Assembly (NCBI GenBank): GCA_013036105.1
Contig: JAAXCX010000002.1
Span: forward strand, 148,118 to 212,117
From: Vulcanimicrobiota bacterium
GTDB lineage: Bacteria > Vulcanimicrobiota > Vulcanimicrobiia > Vulcanimicrobiales > Vulcanimicrobiaceae
Length of the DNA: 64,000 nucleotides
Direction: 5' to 3'
Positions 50,898 to 58,381 of this stretch are shown one piece after another. The notes under the pieces were generated by a model. It ran no database searches. It was not told the DNA's origin and was given only the letters and a program-made list of their open reading frames with translations. The position numbers and the translations under genes are program-made. How positions within the stretch are numbered: the first letter of the stretch is position 1; the number at the start of each line of letters is the position of its first letter.

Positions 50898-52564
50898 TAG
50901 GCTATGTCGTCCGTATCGACCGCGACTTCGCGCACGCACTCTTTCGGTTTTTTGTCCGTCCGTAGTCCCAGAAATGCCGGCTGGCGCATGACGCCGTCGC
51001 GGGTCCACTCCGTGAAACGAATCTGCGCGACCAACTTCGGCTCGACCCAGTGCGCCTTGGTATTCGATGCAACGTCGTTGGCGAACGGCGAGATTTTACG
51101 TTCGGTTATTTTCAGTTGCGCAGTCATCGCGGCAAGGGTCTTCGTGTCGAACCCCGTGCCGACGTGCCCAACGTAGTACAGTTTGCCCTTGTCGTAGAGC
51201 CCGAGCAGAAGTGCGCCAAAGCCTTTGCGGCTGCCGCGCGGCTCGGTGAATCCGCCGATGACGCACTCCTGCATCAGTTGCGCTTTGATCTTCACCCAAT
51301 CGCGGGTGCGGCGTTCGTGATAGGTCGAGTCGCGGCGCTTTCCAATGATGCCTTCGAGCTGCTGGCGCTGGGCTTGTTCGAAAAAAGCCCGGCCGTCGCC
51401 CACGACGTGTTTGGAGTAGAGCACGAGCTCGGTATCGCCGATGGCGCGTTCCAAAATCGCCTTACGATCTTCGAGCGGCGTCTTGCGCAAGTCTCTTCCG
51501 TCGGCGTAAAGGACGTCGAAGACCGCGTAGGTCAGCGGATATTTCTTCGCGTCGCTTGACCGCGCGCTTGGACGGTTGCGGTTGAAACTGCCCTGCAGCC
51601 GCTGGAAAGAGGACCGCCCGCGTTCATCGAGGCTCACGATTTCGCCGTCAACGACAACCGGCAGCGTGCTCCAAGCGCCGCGCAATTCTTCCAGCTCCGG
51701 AAACTGCCCCAAAAAGTCCAGCCCGTTACGCGAAACCAGCGATATCTTGCCGTTTTCGCTGACGGTGCAGATCGCGCGGTATCCGTCCCACTTTATTTCA
51801 AAGAGCCACTCGTCGTCATCGAACGGCTCGTCCACCAGCGTTGCGAGCATGGGCGTGTGGATGACCGGTACCGGATCGCGTTTAGCGCTTTTTTTTTCCT
51901 TGGTTGCGCCTCGCGCCGCTTTACGCCCGGAGTCCCAGTGCGGCGCGCGCGGATCCTCCGCGTACGATTCGACCGTCCGTCCGGTCTTCGCCGACTTGTT
52001 ATCCTTGGCGATGTCGTATTTCGGATCGACGAACTCGTCGTGGTCTTTGATCAACAGCCACGGATCGCCGCTATCGCCACTGCGGCCTTTGATACGCACG
52101 AGGGTGAACTCGCCGTTGAGTTTCTTTCCGGAGAGAATAAATTTGATTTTTCCGCGGCCGATTTCGGTGGCCGGATCCTCGCCTTCGGCCAGCCGGTACC
52201 AGCCCTCGTCCCAAACGATCACTTCGCCCGCGCCGTACTGGCCTTTCGGAATGATGCCTTCGAACGTGCGGTAATCGAACGGATGATCTTCAACGTGCAT
52301 CGCCAGGCGGCGATCGGCGGGATCGCGTGACGGCCCCTTGGGAACGGCCCACGATTTGAGGACGCCGTCCGCTTCCAAACGGAAATCGTAATGAAGACGC
52401 GATGCGCGATGTTTTTGAATGACGAAACGCAAACGCTTGCCGCCCTTAACCGGCTTTCCGCGCGGTTCGGGCGTCGCTTTAAAATCGCGCTTGGCGTGAT
52501 AACGTTTGAGCGAGCCGGGTTCCCGCACCCGGCCCGCTCCTTTAGTCGTTTTCCTAGCCGGCAT
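50897..52564 (-). CDS. ligD: ATP-dependent DNA ligase LigD with phosphoesterase domain
   Basis: The 555-residue protein has an N-terminal 3'-phosphoesterase domain (RFVIQKHRASRLHYDFRLE, GYGAGEV-like GQYGAGEVIVWDEG, residues about 45-190), then the ATP-ligase core with the adenylated Lys in FEIKWDGYRA, VVVDGEIV and WVKIKAQL, and an OB-fold (GKLYYVGHVGTGF). No polymerase domain is attached; it is encoded by the overlapping downstream gene. It works with Ku to seal double-strand breaks. Confidence 0.95.
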   Translation of the reverse strand: MPARKTTKGAGRVREPGSLKRYHAKRDFKATPEPRGKPVKGGKRLRFVIQKHRASRLHYDFRLEADGVLKSWAVPKGPSRDPADRRLAMHVEDHPFDYRTFEGIIPKGQYGAGEVIVWDEGWYRLAEGEDPATEIGRGKIKFILSGKKLNGEFTLVRIKGRSGDSGDPWLLIKDHDEFVDPKYDIAKDNKSAKTGRTVESYAEDPRAPHWDSGRKAARGATKEKKSAKRDPVPVIHTPMLATLVDEPFDDDEWLFEIKWDGYRAICTVSENGKISLVSRNGLDFLGQFPELEELRGAWSTLPVVVDGEIVSLDERGRSSFQRLQGSFNRNRPSARSSDAKKYPLTYAVFDVLYADGRDLRKTPLEDRKAILERAIGDTELVLYSKHVVGDGRAFFEQAQRQQLEGIIGKRRDSTYHERRTRDWVKIKAQLMQECVIGGFTEPRGSRKGFGALLLGLYDKGKLYYVGHVGTGFDTKTLAAMTAQLKITERKISPFANDVASNTKAHWVEPKLVAQIRFTEWTRDGVMRQPAFLGLRTDKKPKECVREVAVDTDDIA

Positions 52565-52585
52565 TATGCCGATAGGTGCGAGAGT

Positions 52586-52744
52586 CTAGACCCTCGCTCC
52601 TCGGCCGCTCAGCAGGTTGACGATCAGCAAGATCACCGCGATCACGATGATGATGTGGATCAATGCTCCACCAAAATGGAGCAGAAAACCGAGTAACCAA
52701 ATAACGACCAAGATAACGATAATCGTCCACAATAAGCCGGCCAT
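52586..52744 (-). CDS. Lmo0937-like small membrane protein
   Basis: ATG 52744 overlaps the preceding stop (TAATG). The 52-residue product is two hydrophobic helices (LLWTIIVILVVIWLLGFLLH and LIHIIIVIAVILLIVNLLSG) joined by a short loop, the layout of the lmo0937 family of small membrane proteins found in many phyla, often near stress genes. It ends 21 bases before the LigD ligase gene and could be co-transcribed with it. Confidence 0.75.
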   Translation of the reverse strand: MAGLLWTIIVILVVIWLLGFLLHFGGALIHIIIVIAVILLIVNLLSGRGARV

Positions 52745-52944
52745 TAGGGTTTCGTACCTCCTCCAGTAGTTGTGGTGTTGGTAGTCGTGGTGCCACCGTT
52801 CGTCGACGTGCTGCTGCTCGTCGAGGACCACGGATGCCATACGAAGATCGCGATCAAGATCGCGATGAGGACGACGATAACGATGCCTACCGCAGCCGCT
52901 CCGCCCCCACTGCCATCATTGACTACAACCGGGCCATCAGCCAT
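52744..52944 (-). CDS. Single-pass membrane protein with Thr-rich tail
   Basis: ATG 52944 with AAGGAG upstream gives 66 residues: a short N-terminus, one helix (AVGIVIVVLIAILIAIFVWHPW) and a Ser/Thr/Gly-rich tail, probably outside the membrane. No family is recognised. It overlaps the following lmo0937-like gene by one base. Confidence 0.7.
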   Translation of the reverse strand: MADGPVVVNDGSGGGAAAVGIVIVVLIAILIAIFVWHPWSSTSSSTSTNGGTTTTNTTTTGGGTKP

Positions 52945-53028
52945 ACGAGTCACTGCTCCTTTCGTAGCTCGGCGAGGTTTATACCCAGAGTGCAAGCGAG
53001 CGTACCGGGGGGCGGCGAAGCGAGCGGT

Positions 53029-53334
53029 ATGTGGGTTTGGTCCGGTTTTGTACTCAGCCTAGGCCTGGCCGCCCTGGCCTGGTGGCGCTGCAAGGCGCGG
53101 GCCCAGACGTTCTACGAGGAAGAGGTCTATGGGATGGGGGCCGCCGGCCACCGCACCTGTGCCCTGGCCTTCGCGATTGCGGCGGCCCTGTTTCTGGCCG
53201 AACTGGCTGGGCCGGCGTGGATAGCCCGCATACCCGAAGTCTGGCGCCTGGATGGGCCGCTGGCGCTGGTCGTGCTCGGCGGGATACTCTACGGCGCCAC
53301 GTTCCTGCGCGGCGCTACGGGGGAAGACGAGTAA
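53029..53334 (+). CDS. Small membrane protein (about three helices)
   Basis: ATG 53029 gives 101 residues with three hydrophobic stretches (GFVLSLGLAALAWW, CALAFAIAAALFLAELAG, ALVVLGGILYGATFL). A longer open frame from 52834 is an antisense shadow of the neighbouring gene. It precedes the thioredoxin-domain protein gene by 1 base and is probably co-expressed. Confidence 0.6.
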   Translation: MWVWSGFVLSLGLAALAWWRCKARAQTFYEEEVYGMGAAGHRTCALAFAIAAALFLAELAGPAWIARIPEVWRLDGPLALVVLGGILYGATFLRGATGEDE

Positions 53335-53335
53335 G

Positions 53336-55090
53336 ATGAGCTCGGAGTTTCATTTTTCGCCCCGGCCCAACCGCGCCGGCGAGATCGCTTGGCAGGCGTG
53401 GGGAGAGGCGGCCTTCGCCCAAGCCGAGCGCGAGCAGAAGCCGATACTGCTTTCGATCTCTGCGGTGTGGTGCCACTGGTGTCATGTCATGGACGAAACC
53501 AGTTACTCCGATCCGCGCGTGATCGAACGCATCAACCAACGTTTCGTGCCGGTGCGCGTTGACAACGACCGCCGTCCGGACATCAATGCGCGATACAACC
53601 AGGGCGGCTGGCCGACCACCGCGTTCCTCGCGCCGGCCGGCGCGCTGCTCGCGGGCGCGACATACATGCCGCCGGAGCAAATGCTCGGGGCGCTCGACCA
53701 AATCGCCGACTTTTACAAAGAGCATCGCGAACACGTCGAAGAGCGCGCAGTCCAACTGCGCAAAGAAAGCCCCGCCGAAAATCCCGCTTCGGGGGAGCTG
53801 CGCGAAACGATGATCGCGCGCGTGCTCGAAGAGATCTCCGACGCCTACGATCCGGAATACGGCGGCTTCGGCACCGAGCCAAAGTTTCCAATGACCGACG
53901 TGCTCGACTTTCTCTTGCAAGAGTATCGCGCCACCGGCGATCAGCGGCTCTACGACATGTTGGCCAAGACGCTGTTGGCGATGTCCGGCGGCGGCATGTA
54001 CGACCATACCGAAGGCGGATTCTTCCGGTACTCGACGACGCGCGACTGGAGCGTTCCGCACTTCGAGAAGATGACCGAAGACCACGCGGCGCTGCTGCGA
54101 ATCCTGGCCGAATTGACGCGCACGACGCGCAACCAAGCGTTTCGATCGACGCTGGAATCGGCGCTGCGATACGTGCGCACCGTTCTTCGCGACGCAGAAA
54201 CGGGTTTTTTCGCAGGCAGCCAAGATGCGGACGAAGCCTATTTCGCCCTTCCGCTGGACGAACGGCGGAAACGCGAAGCGCCATACGTCGATCGCACATC
54301 ATACTCGAACTGGACGGCCGCGATGGCCGGCGCGTTCGCGCTCGCTGCCGCCGCACTGGAAGACGACGACGTGATGCGCGAGGCGCACGCTGCACTCGAC
54401 GGTTTGCACGAGCGCATGCGCGACGAGAACGGTTTGCTCTACCATTTTCTCGATCCGGGCGGAGCTCCGAAAGTACGCGGACTGCTCACCGATCAAGTAG
54501 CATATTTGCGCGCGCTGCTCGATGCGCACGAATGCGCCGGGGAGCCGCGCTTTTTGGAGCGTGCGCGGGAGCTGGCCACGGCGATCGACGGCTCCTTCGC
54601 GTCAACAAACGGCGGATATTACGACCATGCAGGAGAGGAAGAACAGCTCGGCAACCTGGCCGTCCGGCAACGTCCGCTGGCCGACAACTCGCTGCTAGCA
54701 GAGACTCTCTTGCGGCTCGCGGTGTTGGAAAATGACGATGCTAAGCGGGCGACCGCGGAGCGCACGCTGCAATTCTACGCATCGAATTACGGCGGCATGC
54801 GGATGTTTGCCGCGCCATTCGCGCGCGCCGTGCGCCGCTTTTTCGGCGGCTCGGCGTCGGTCGTGCTGGTGGGATCGCCCGAACAGACGAGCGACCTTCG
54901 CGAAACCGCCCGCGCGCTGCCGGATCCGTTGCTGGCCGTGCGCACGATCGCGCCCGATGACGCAAAGACTTTACGCGATCGCGGAATGGATTCGAAGCTC
55001 GCGCCCGCCGCATATCTCTGCCGCGGAAACATGTGCAGCGCTCCGGCCACAACGGCGGCCGATTTACGCGACGCGTTCGAAGCGCGCTAG
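53336..55090 (+). CDS. Thioredoxin-domain protein of the YyaL/SPATA20 family (DUF255)
   Basis: ATG 53336 gives 584 residues. The N-terminal thioredoxin-like domain carries SAVWCHWCHVMDETSYSD (a CxxC-type pair), and the rest is an alpha-toroid domain (AYDPEYGGFGTEPKFPMTDVLDFLL, GGMYDHTEGGFFRYSTTRDWSVPHFEKM, HFEKM motif). The family is conserved from bacteria to man, and its biochemical role is unclear. It is somewhat shorter than typical members of about 650-700 residues. Confidence 0.9.
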   Translation: MSSEFHFSPRPNRAGEIAWQAWGEAAFAQAEREQKPILLSISAVWCHWCHVMDETSYSDPRVIERINQRFVPVRVDNDRRPDINARYNQGGWPTTAFLAPAGALLAGATYMPPEQMLGALDQIADFYKEHREHVEERAVQLRKESPAENPASGELRETMIARVLEEISDAYDPEYGGFGTEPKFPMTDVLDFLLQEYRATGDQRLYDMLAKTLLAMSGGGMYDHTEGGFFRYSTTRDWSVPHFEKMTEDHAALLRILAELTRTTRNQAFRSTLESALRYVRTVLRDAETGFFAGSQDADEAYFALPLDERRKREAPYVDRTSYSNWTAAMAGAFALAAAALEDDDVMREAHAALDGLHERMRDENGLLYHFLDPGGAPKVRGLLTDQVAYLRALLDAHECAGEPRFLERARELATAIDGSFASTNGGYYDHAGEEEQLGNLAVRQRPLADNSLLAETLLRLAVLENDDAKRATAERTLQFYASNYGGMRMFAAPFARAVRRFFGGSASVVLVGSPEQTSDLRETARALPDPLLAVRTIAPDDAKTLRDRGMDSKLAPAAYLCRGNMCSAPATTAADLRDAFEAR

Positions 55091-56265
55091 TTTCCCGAAC
55101 GCAAGAACACGTTCCAATACCAAACGCCGTACAGACTTGCCACGAACGAATACGCGATCAACACTTTGACCCACACCGGTAAGCGTTCGCGCGCGCCCAG
55201 CACCATCAGCACGTACAAAAACGGAATGAAGTCGAGTGCGTGACGCATACCGTACTGCGCAAATCCGTTGACGTAGTAGAGAAATGACGGCAGGGCCACG
55301 AGGACCGTCGCCGCCCACATCGCGATGACGAACGCACGGGGCTTTCTCGACCACAGGGCATAGATGAGCGCCGGACTCGTCCACGTCAGCGCAATGCCGG
55401 AGTACGACGGACGTATCCATGGAAACGCCGCCGAAAAGTCCGGGCGCTGCACGAAGAACGACCAGAGTTCGTAGCCCGCATACTGCAAGCGGAACGGCGA
55501 TCCGGTGGGCGATCCCGCCGGGTCTTGATGGTACCAGCTCGTGTAACCAATGTCGGCGGCGGTTCCCCAGCGCGCAAAATTGTACGCCACATAGAGCGCG
55601 CCCGCGCCCACTAAGACGCCGGCGAACCCGAGCAGTGCTGCGCGCATCCGCGACATATCCACGCGCCAACTTGGCGGCACCGGATCCGCAGCGATGAGCA
55701 GCGCCGCATAGACCGGAATCGCGAGCACTAAGGAAAACCGCGAGCCCGCCGCCGCTACCGCCCACAATGCCACCAGCCATCCCCGCCGCTTGCCGCACAA
55801 CTCCACGAGCGCCAACAGCGTGAATGCTGCGGCGCTAACGTGCGCGATGAACCAGACGTCACCGAGCATCGCGCACCATAAGAGGTCGGTTCCCGCCAGC
55901 AAGAACGCGGTTAGCCATACGTTGACCGTGCGTTGCAGCCCCAAACGCTCGCCTAGTTCCCACGCTGCACCGATCGCGACGCCGCAAAGGATCGCCGAGA
56001 GAAGCGTTTGATTTGCGGCCGTTCCCGCGATCGCGACGTAAGGGAGGAGCAGCAGCGCCGGGACGGGACCTTCGATCACATAGTGCTGGCCGCGGTAGGC
56101 GAGCGCGTCGATGTATGCACCGGGCCACGTGATCCACGTATGCCCGTGCAGCAGCGCGCCGGCAAGCAGAACATAGTTGTTGTAGGGCGTCGTGCGGAAA
56201 TGGCCGGCGATCAGGGTGATCAGCGTTGCGACAATTCCCGCCGTCACGCATCCGCGCGCTTTCAT
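55087..56265 (-). CDS. Polytopic membrane glycosyltransferase-like protein
   Basis: ATG 56265 overlaps the upstream stop (ATGA). The 392-residue protein has about nine to ten helices and a conserved luminal loop plan (GHTWITWPGAYIDALAYRGQHYVIEGPVPALLLLP) similar to GT-C transferases that use polyprenyl-phosphate sugars. An N-terminal extension in frame is a shadow of the upstream gene. It is paired with a GT117/DUF2723-type gene, so both probably act on surface glycans or proteins. Confidence 0.7.
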   Translation of the reverse strand: MKARGCVTAGIVATLITLIAGHFRTTPYNNYVLLAGALLHGHTWITWPGAYIDALAYRGQHYVIEGPVPALLLLPYVAIAGTAANQTLLSAILCGVAIGAAWELGERLGLQRTVNVWLTAFLLAGTDLLWCAMLGDVWFIAHVSAAAFTLLALVELCGKRRGWLVALWAVAAAGSRFSLVLAIPVYAALLIAADPVPPSWRVDMSRMRAALLGFAGVLVGAGALYVAYNFARWGTAADIGYTSWYHQDPAGSPTGSPFRLQYAGYELWSFFVQRPDFSAAFPWIRPSYSGIALTWTSPALIYALWSRKPRAFVIAMWAATVLVALPSFLYYVNGFAQYGMRHALDFIPFLYVLMVLGARERLPVWVKVLIAYSFVASLYGVWYWNVFLRSGN

Positions 56266-57719
56266 CGCTTCTCGACCCGGTAGAGATCGGGCGAACCCGG
56301 AATGCGAGTCAAACGATACCCCGGCACGGATCCGAAGACTTGATCGACCACGTACACGTGACGCCCGGCGCGGATCCAGCCGGGCACGCGTCCGGCTTCG
56401 TCGCTGAGCCAAGCGTTGTCGACGATACGCTTATCGAGAGAACGATCCACGTACGCAGCGTACGCCAACGCGGTCGAATCGATCCAGGGCGCCAGCAGCA
56501 CGGCGTCGTTTGGCGTGCGGCCTTGCACGGTGCGAATCAGTCCCTCCGCGCCGCTCGATTTGGGCTGCGCGAACGTGCTTCGATTGAGAACCAGCAGCGT
56601 GACCGCAATGGCCGGCAAGATCAGCATCGAGACGACGCGCAATTCGGGCATGGCTTTGGCAATCGTACTCGCGCCATACCCCGCCAGTATCGCCGTAACG
56701 ATGAACGGAATCAGATAATAGCGTTCGAGATCCGCTTCGACCGGATAGCCGAAAGCGAAAACCGCGGGACAGACGGCGGCCAGCAATACCGCCGCCGCAA
56801 GCCACGGCCGGCTGCGCGCGAGCGCAATCGCGCCAGCGGCTGCTACCAAGATCCCAAGCGCGGTAAATTCACTCCACAGAGAAAGGAGAAACGGCGGCAC
56901 ACCCGTGCGATACGTTTCCGGATGCAAAGCCGCGGAAAACGCTTGCAGCGCGCCATAATCGGAGCCGCTCAAGAAACTGCGGAACCCCTGCCATGTCGCC
57001 GGATGATTCATATCCCAGAAGGCTTTGCCCGGCGGCAAACCCAGCGCGAGCGTGGGATCGAGGCGCGCGTGCGTGACAACGGCGCTGCGAATCGGAAGAT
57101 AGGCGTAAAGGGAGACGCCGATGGCAAACAGCAGCAAGCCCTGCGCGAATGTACGCAGGCGCAGCGCGCGCACGCGCGCGCAGAGCGCGACGAGCAGCGC
57201 CGGCGCGAGCAGCGCGGTCACCGGATGCGTCGCGATCGCAAGTCCCCAGCACAGCGCCCCGATGACGAACGCGCGCGGCTCGCCGCACACATACCAGCGC
57301 ACGCAAAAATAGAGTGTCAGCGCCGCGAGTCCCGCCGCCAACGCGTGCACTTCAGCACGCGTACCGCGCGTCCAAGCAATCTCGCCAAAAGCGAACACCC
57401 AGCTCGCGCCGAGCGCAATCCACACGTCGCATTTAAGTTCGCGCAGCGATGCGAAGATGGCCCAGCATGCGGCGCTCATGGCAATCGCGCTGAACAACGC
57501 AATCCGCCACGACACGGCGCCGAGCGGGAAAAGATGCGCGAATATTCCGGCGGCCAGCGTAAACGCCGGAAATCCCGTCGGGTGCGCGATGCCGAAGATC
57601 CACGGCACCACTTGAGACTCGCCTGTATCCCAGTAGCTGACCGCGCCCTCAAGCGACGCGGCGTATACCGCCAGCGGCACGAGCCACGCGGCCCACGGCG
57701 CCAGGCGAGCGGTTAAAAT
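56262..57719 (-). CDS. GT117/DUF2723-family membrane protein (start codon unclear)
   Basis: The protein has about ten helices and the N-terminal GT117 pattern SYWDTGESQVVPWIFGIAHPTGFPAFTLAAGIF, with WTRGTRAEVHAL in a second loop. Family members are GT-C-type, protein O-mannosyltransferase-like. The coding frame overlaps the end of the upstream LolA-like gene and has no ATG, GTG or TTG at the expected place. I use ATT 57719; GTG 57680 is the first canonical start, and GTG 57869 would add a low-complexity extension. About 485 residues. Confidence 0.75.
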   Translation of the reverse strand: MLTARLAPWAAWLVPLAVYAASLEGAVSYWDTGESQVVPWIFGIAHPTGFPAFTLAAGIFAHLFPLGAVSWRIALFSAIAMSAACWAIFASLRELKCDVWIALGASWVFAFGEIAWTRGTRAEVHALAAGLAALTLYFCVRWYVCGEPRAFVIGALCWGLAIATHPVTALLAPALLVALCARVRALRLRTFAQGLLLFAIGVSLYAYLPIRSAVVTHARLDPTLALGLPPGKAFWDMNHPATWQGFRSFLSGSDYGALQAFSAALHPETYRTGVPPFLLSLWSEFTALGILVAAAGAIALARSRPWLAAAVLLAAVCPAVFAFGYPVEADLERYYLIPFIVTAILAGYGASTIAKAMPELRVVSMLILPAIAVTLLVLNRSTFAQPKSSGAEGLIRTVQGRTPNDAVLLAPWIDSTALAYAAYVDRSLDKRIVDNAWLSDEAGRVPGWIRAGRHVYVVDQVFGSVPGYRLTRIPGSPDLYRVEKR

Positions 57720-58381
57720 GTCGGCAAGACCGCCGGCGGAAGCGCTCGCGGAGACTGAAACGTCGAGTGCGGCAGCGCCGGCGGAAATTGATAGCCGCTG
57801 AAGATGATGCGTTCGCGCGCGGCCCGTCCGTTTACGGTTCCCTGCACCGCAATCGAAAGCGGGACCCAATACTTCCCCGCCGCGGTAAACGCTAACGTTC
57901 CGTCGCCGCGCGCGCCCGCACCGGTGCTGTGAAAGCGGATCTCGCGCGGCAAAAATGTTTTTCCGTCGATGGTCATCGTCCGCACGGTGAACGCGGCCGG
58001 CGCGCCCAGCGGCACGGCCCGGTACAGATAGTCGTATCTGCCGTTGCTGACGACCGGACGCACGAAAAGGAAAACGTACCGCGCGGTGCGCGGCGCCAAA
58101 TCGTGCAGCGTGTAGCGGTTGCGGTAGCGTGCGATACGCGTCGTCTTTTGTTTGACGCCGTCAACGACGAGCGTTTCGTCACGCACCAGACTGCCGCTGC
58201 GATAGACGCGGTGCATCTGATCGATGTCGAGCGGGCCCGCCTGCGAAACGGAGTACAGAAAAATGAGCGTTTGCGGATCTTTGGTCGCCGCGAGCCGCGC
58301 TTCGTAGCGCCGCAGCACGAGCTGGGAATCGAGCAGCTTCGGCAGGGTGAGCGACGCGGCGAGCGCGAGTGCGGCCATCAT
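57713..58381 (-). CDS. Exported LolA-like protein
   Basis: The 222-residue product has a short hydrophobic N-terminus (MMAALALAASLTLP) and a beta-rich domain (FLYSVSQAGPLDIDQMHRVY, DYLYRAVPLGAPAAFTV, RIIFSGYQFPPALP) like LolA/DUF1571-type carriers. ATG 58381 overlaps the alaS stop. It lies between alaS and two membrane glycosyltransferase-like genes and may serve cell-envelope assembly. Confidence 0.55.
   Translation of the reverse strand: MMAALALAASLTLPKLLDSQLVLRRYEARLAATKDPQTLIFLYSVSQAGPLDIDQMHRVYRSGSLVRDETLVVDGVKQKTTRIARYRNRYTLHDLAPRTARYVFLFVRPVVSNGRYDYLYRAVPLGAPAAFTVRTMTIDGKTFLPREIRFHSTGAGARGDGTLAFTAAGKYWVPLSIAVQGTVNGRAARERIIFSGYQFPPALPHSTFQSPRALPPAVLPTF

Noticed and set aside
56226..57716. 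Plus-strand open frame of about 495 codons
   Set aside because: Antisense to the GT117-type membrane gene; composition is Arg/Glu/Gln-rich and typical of a shadow.
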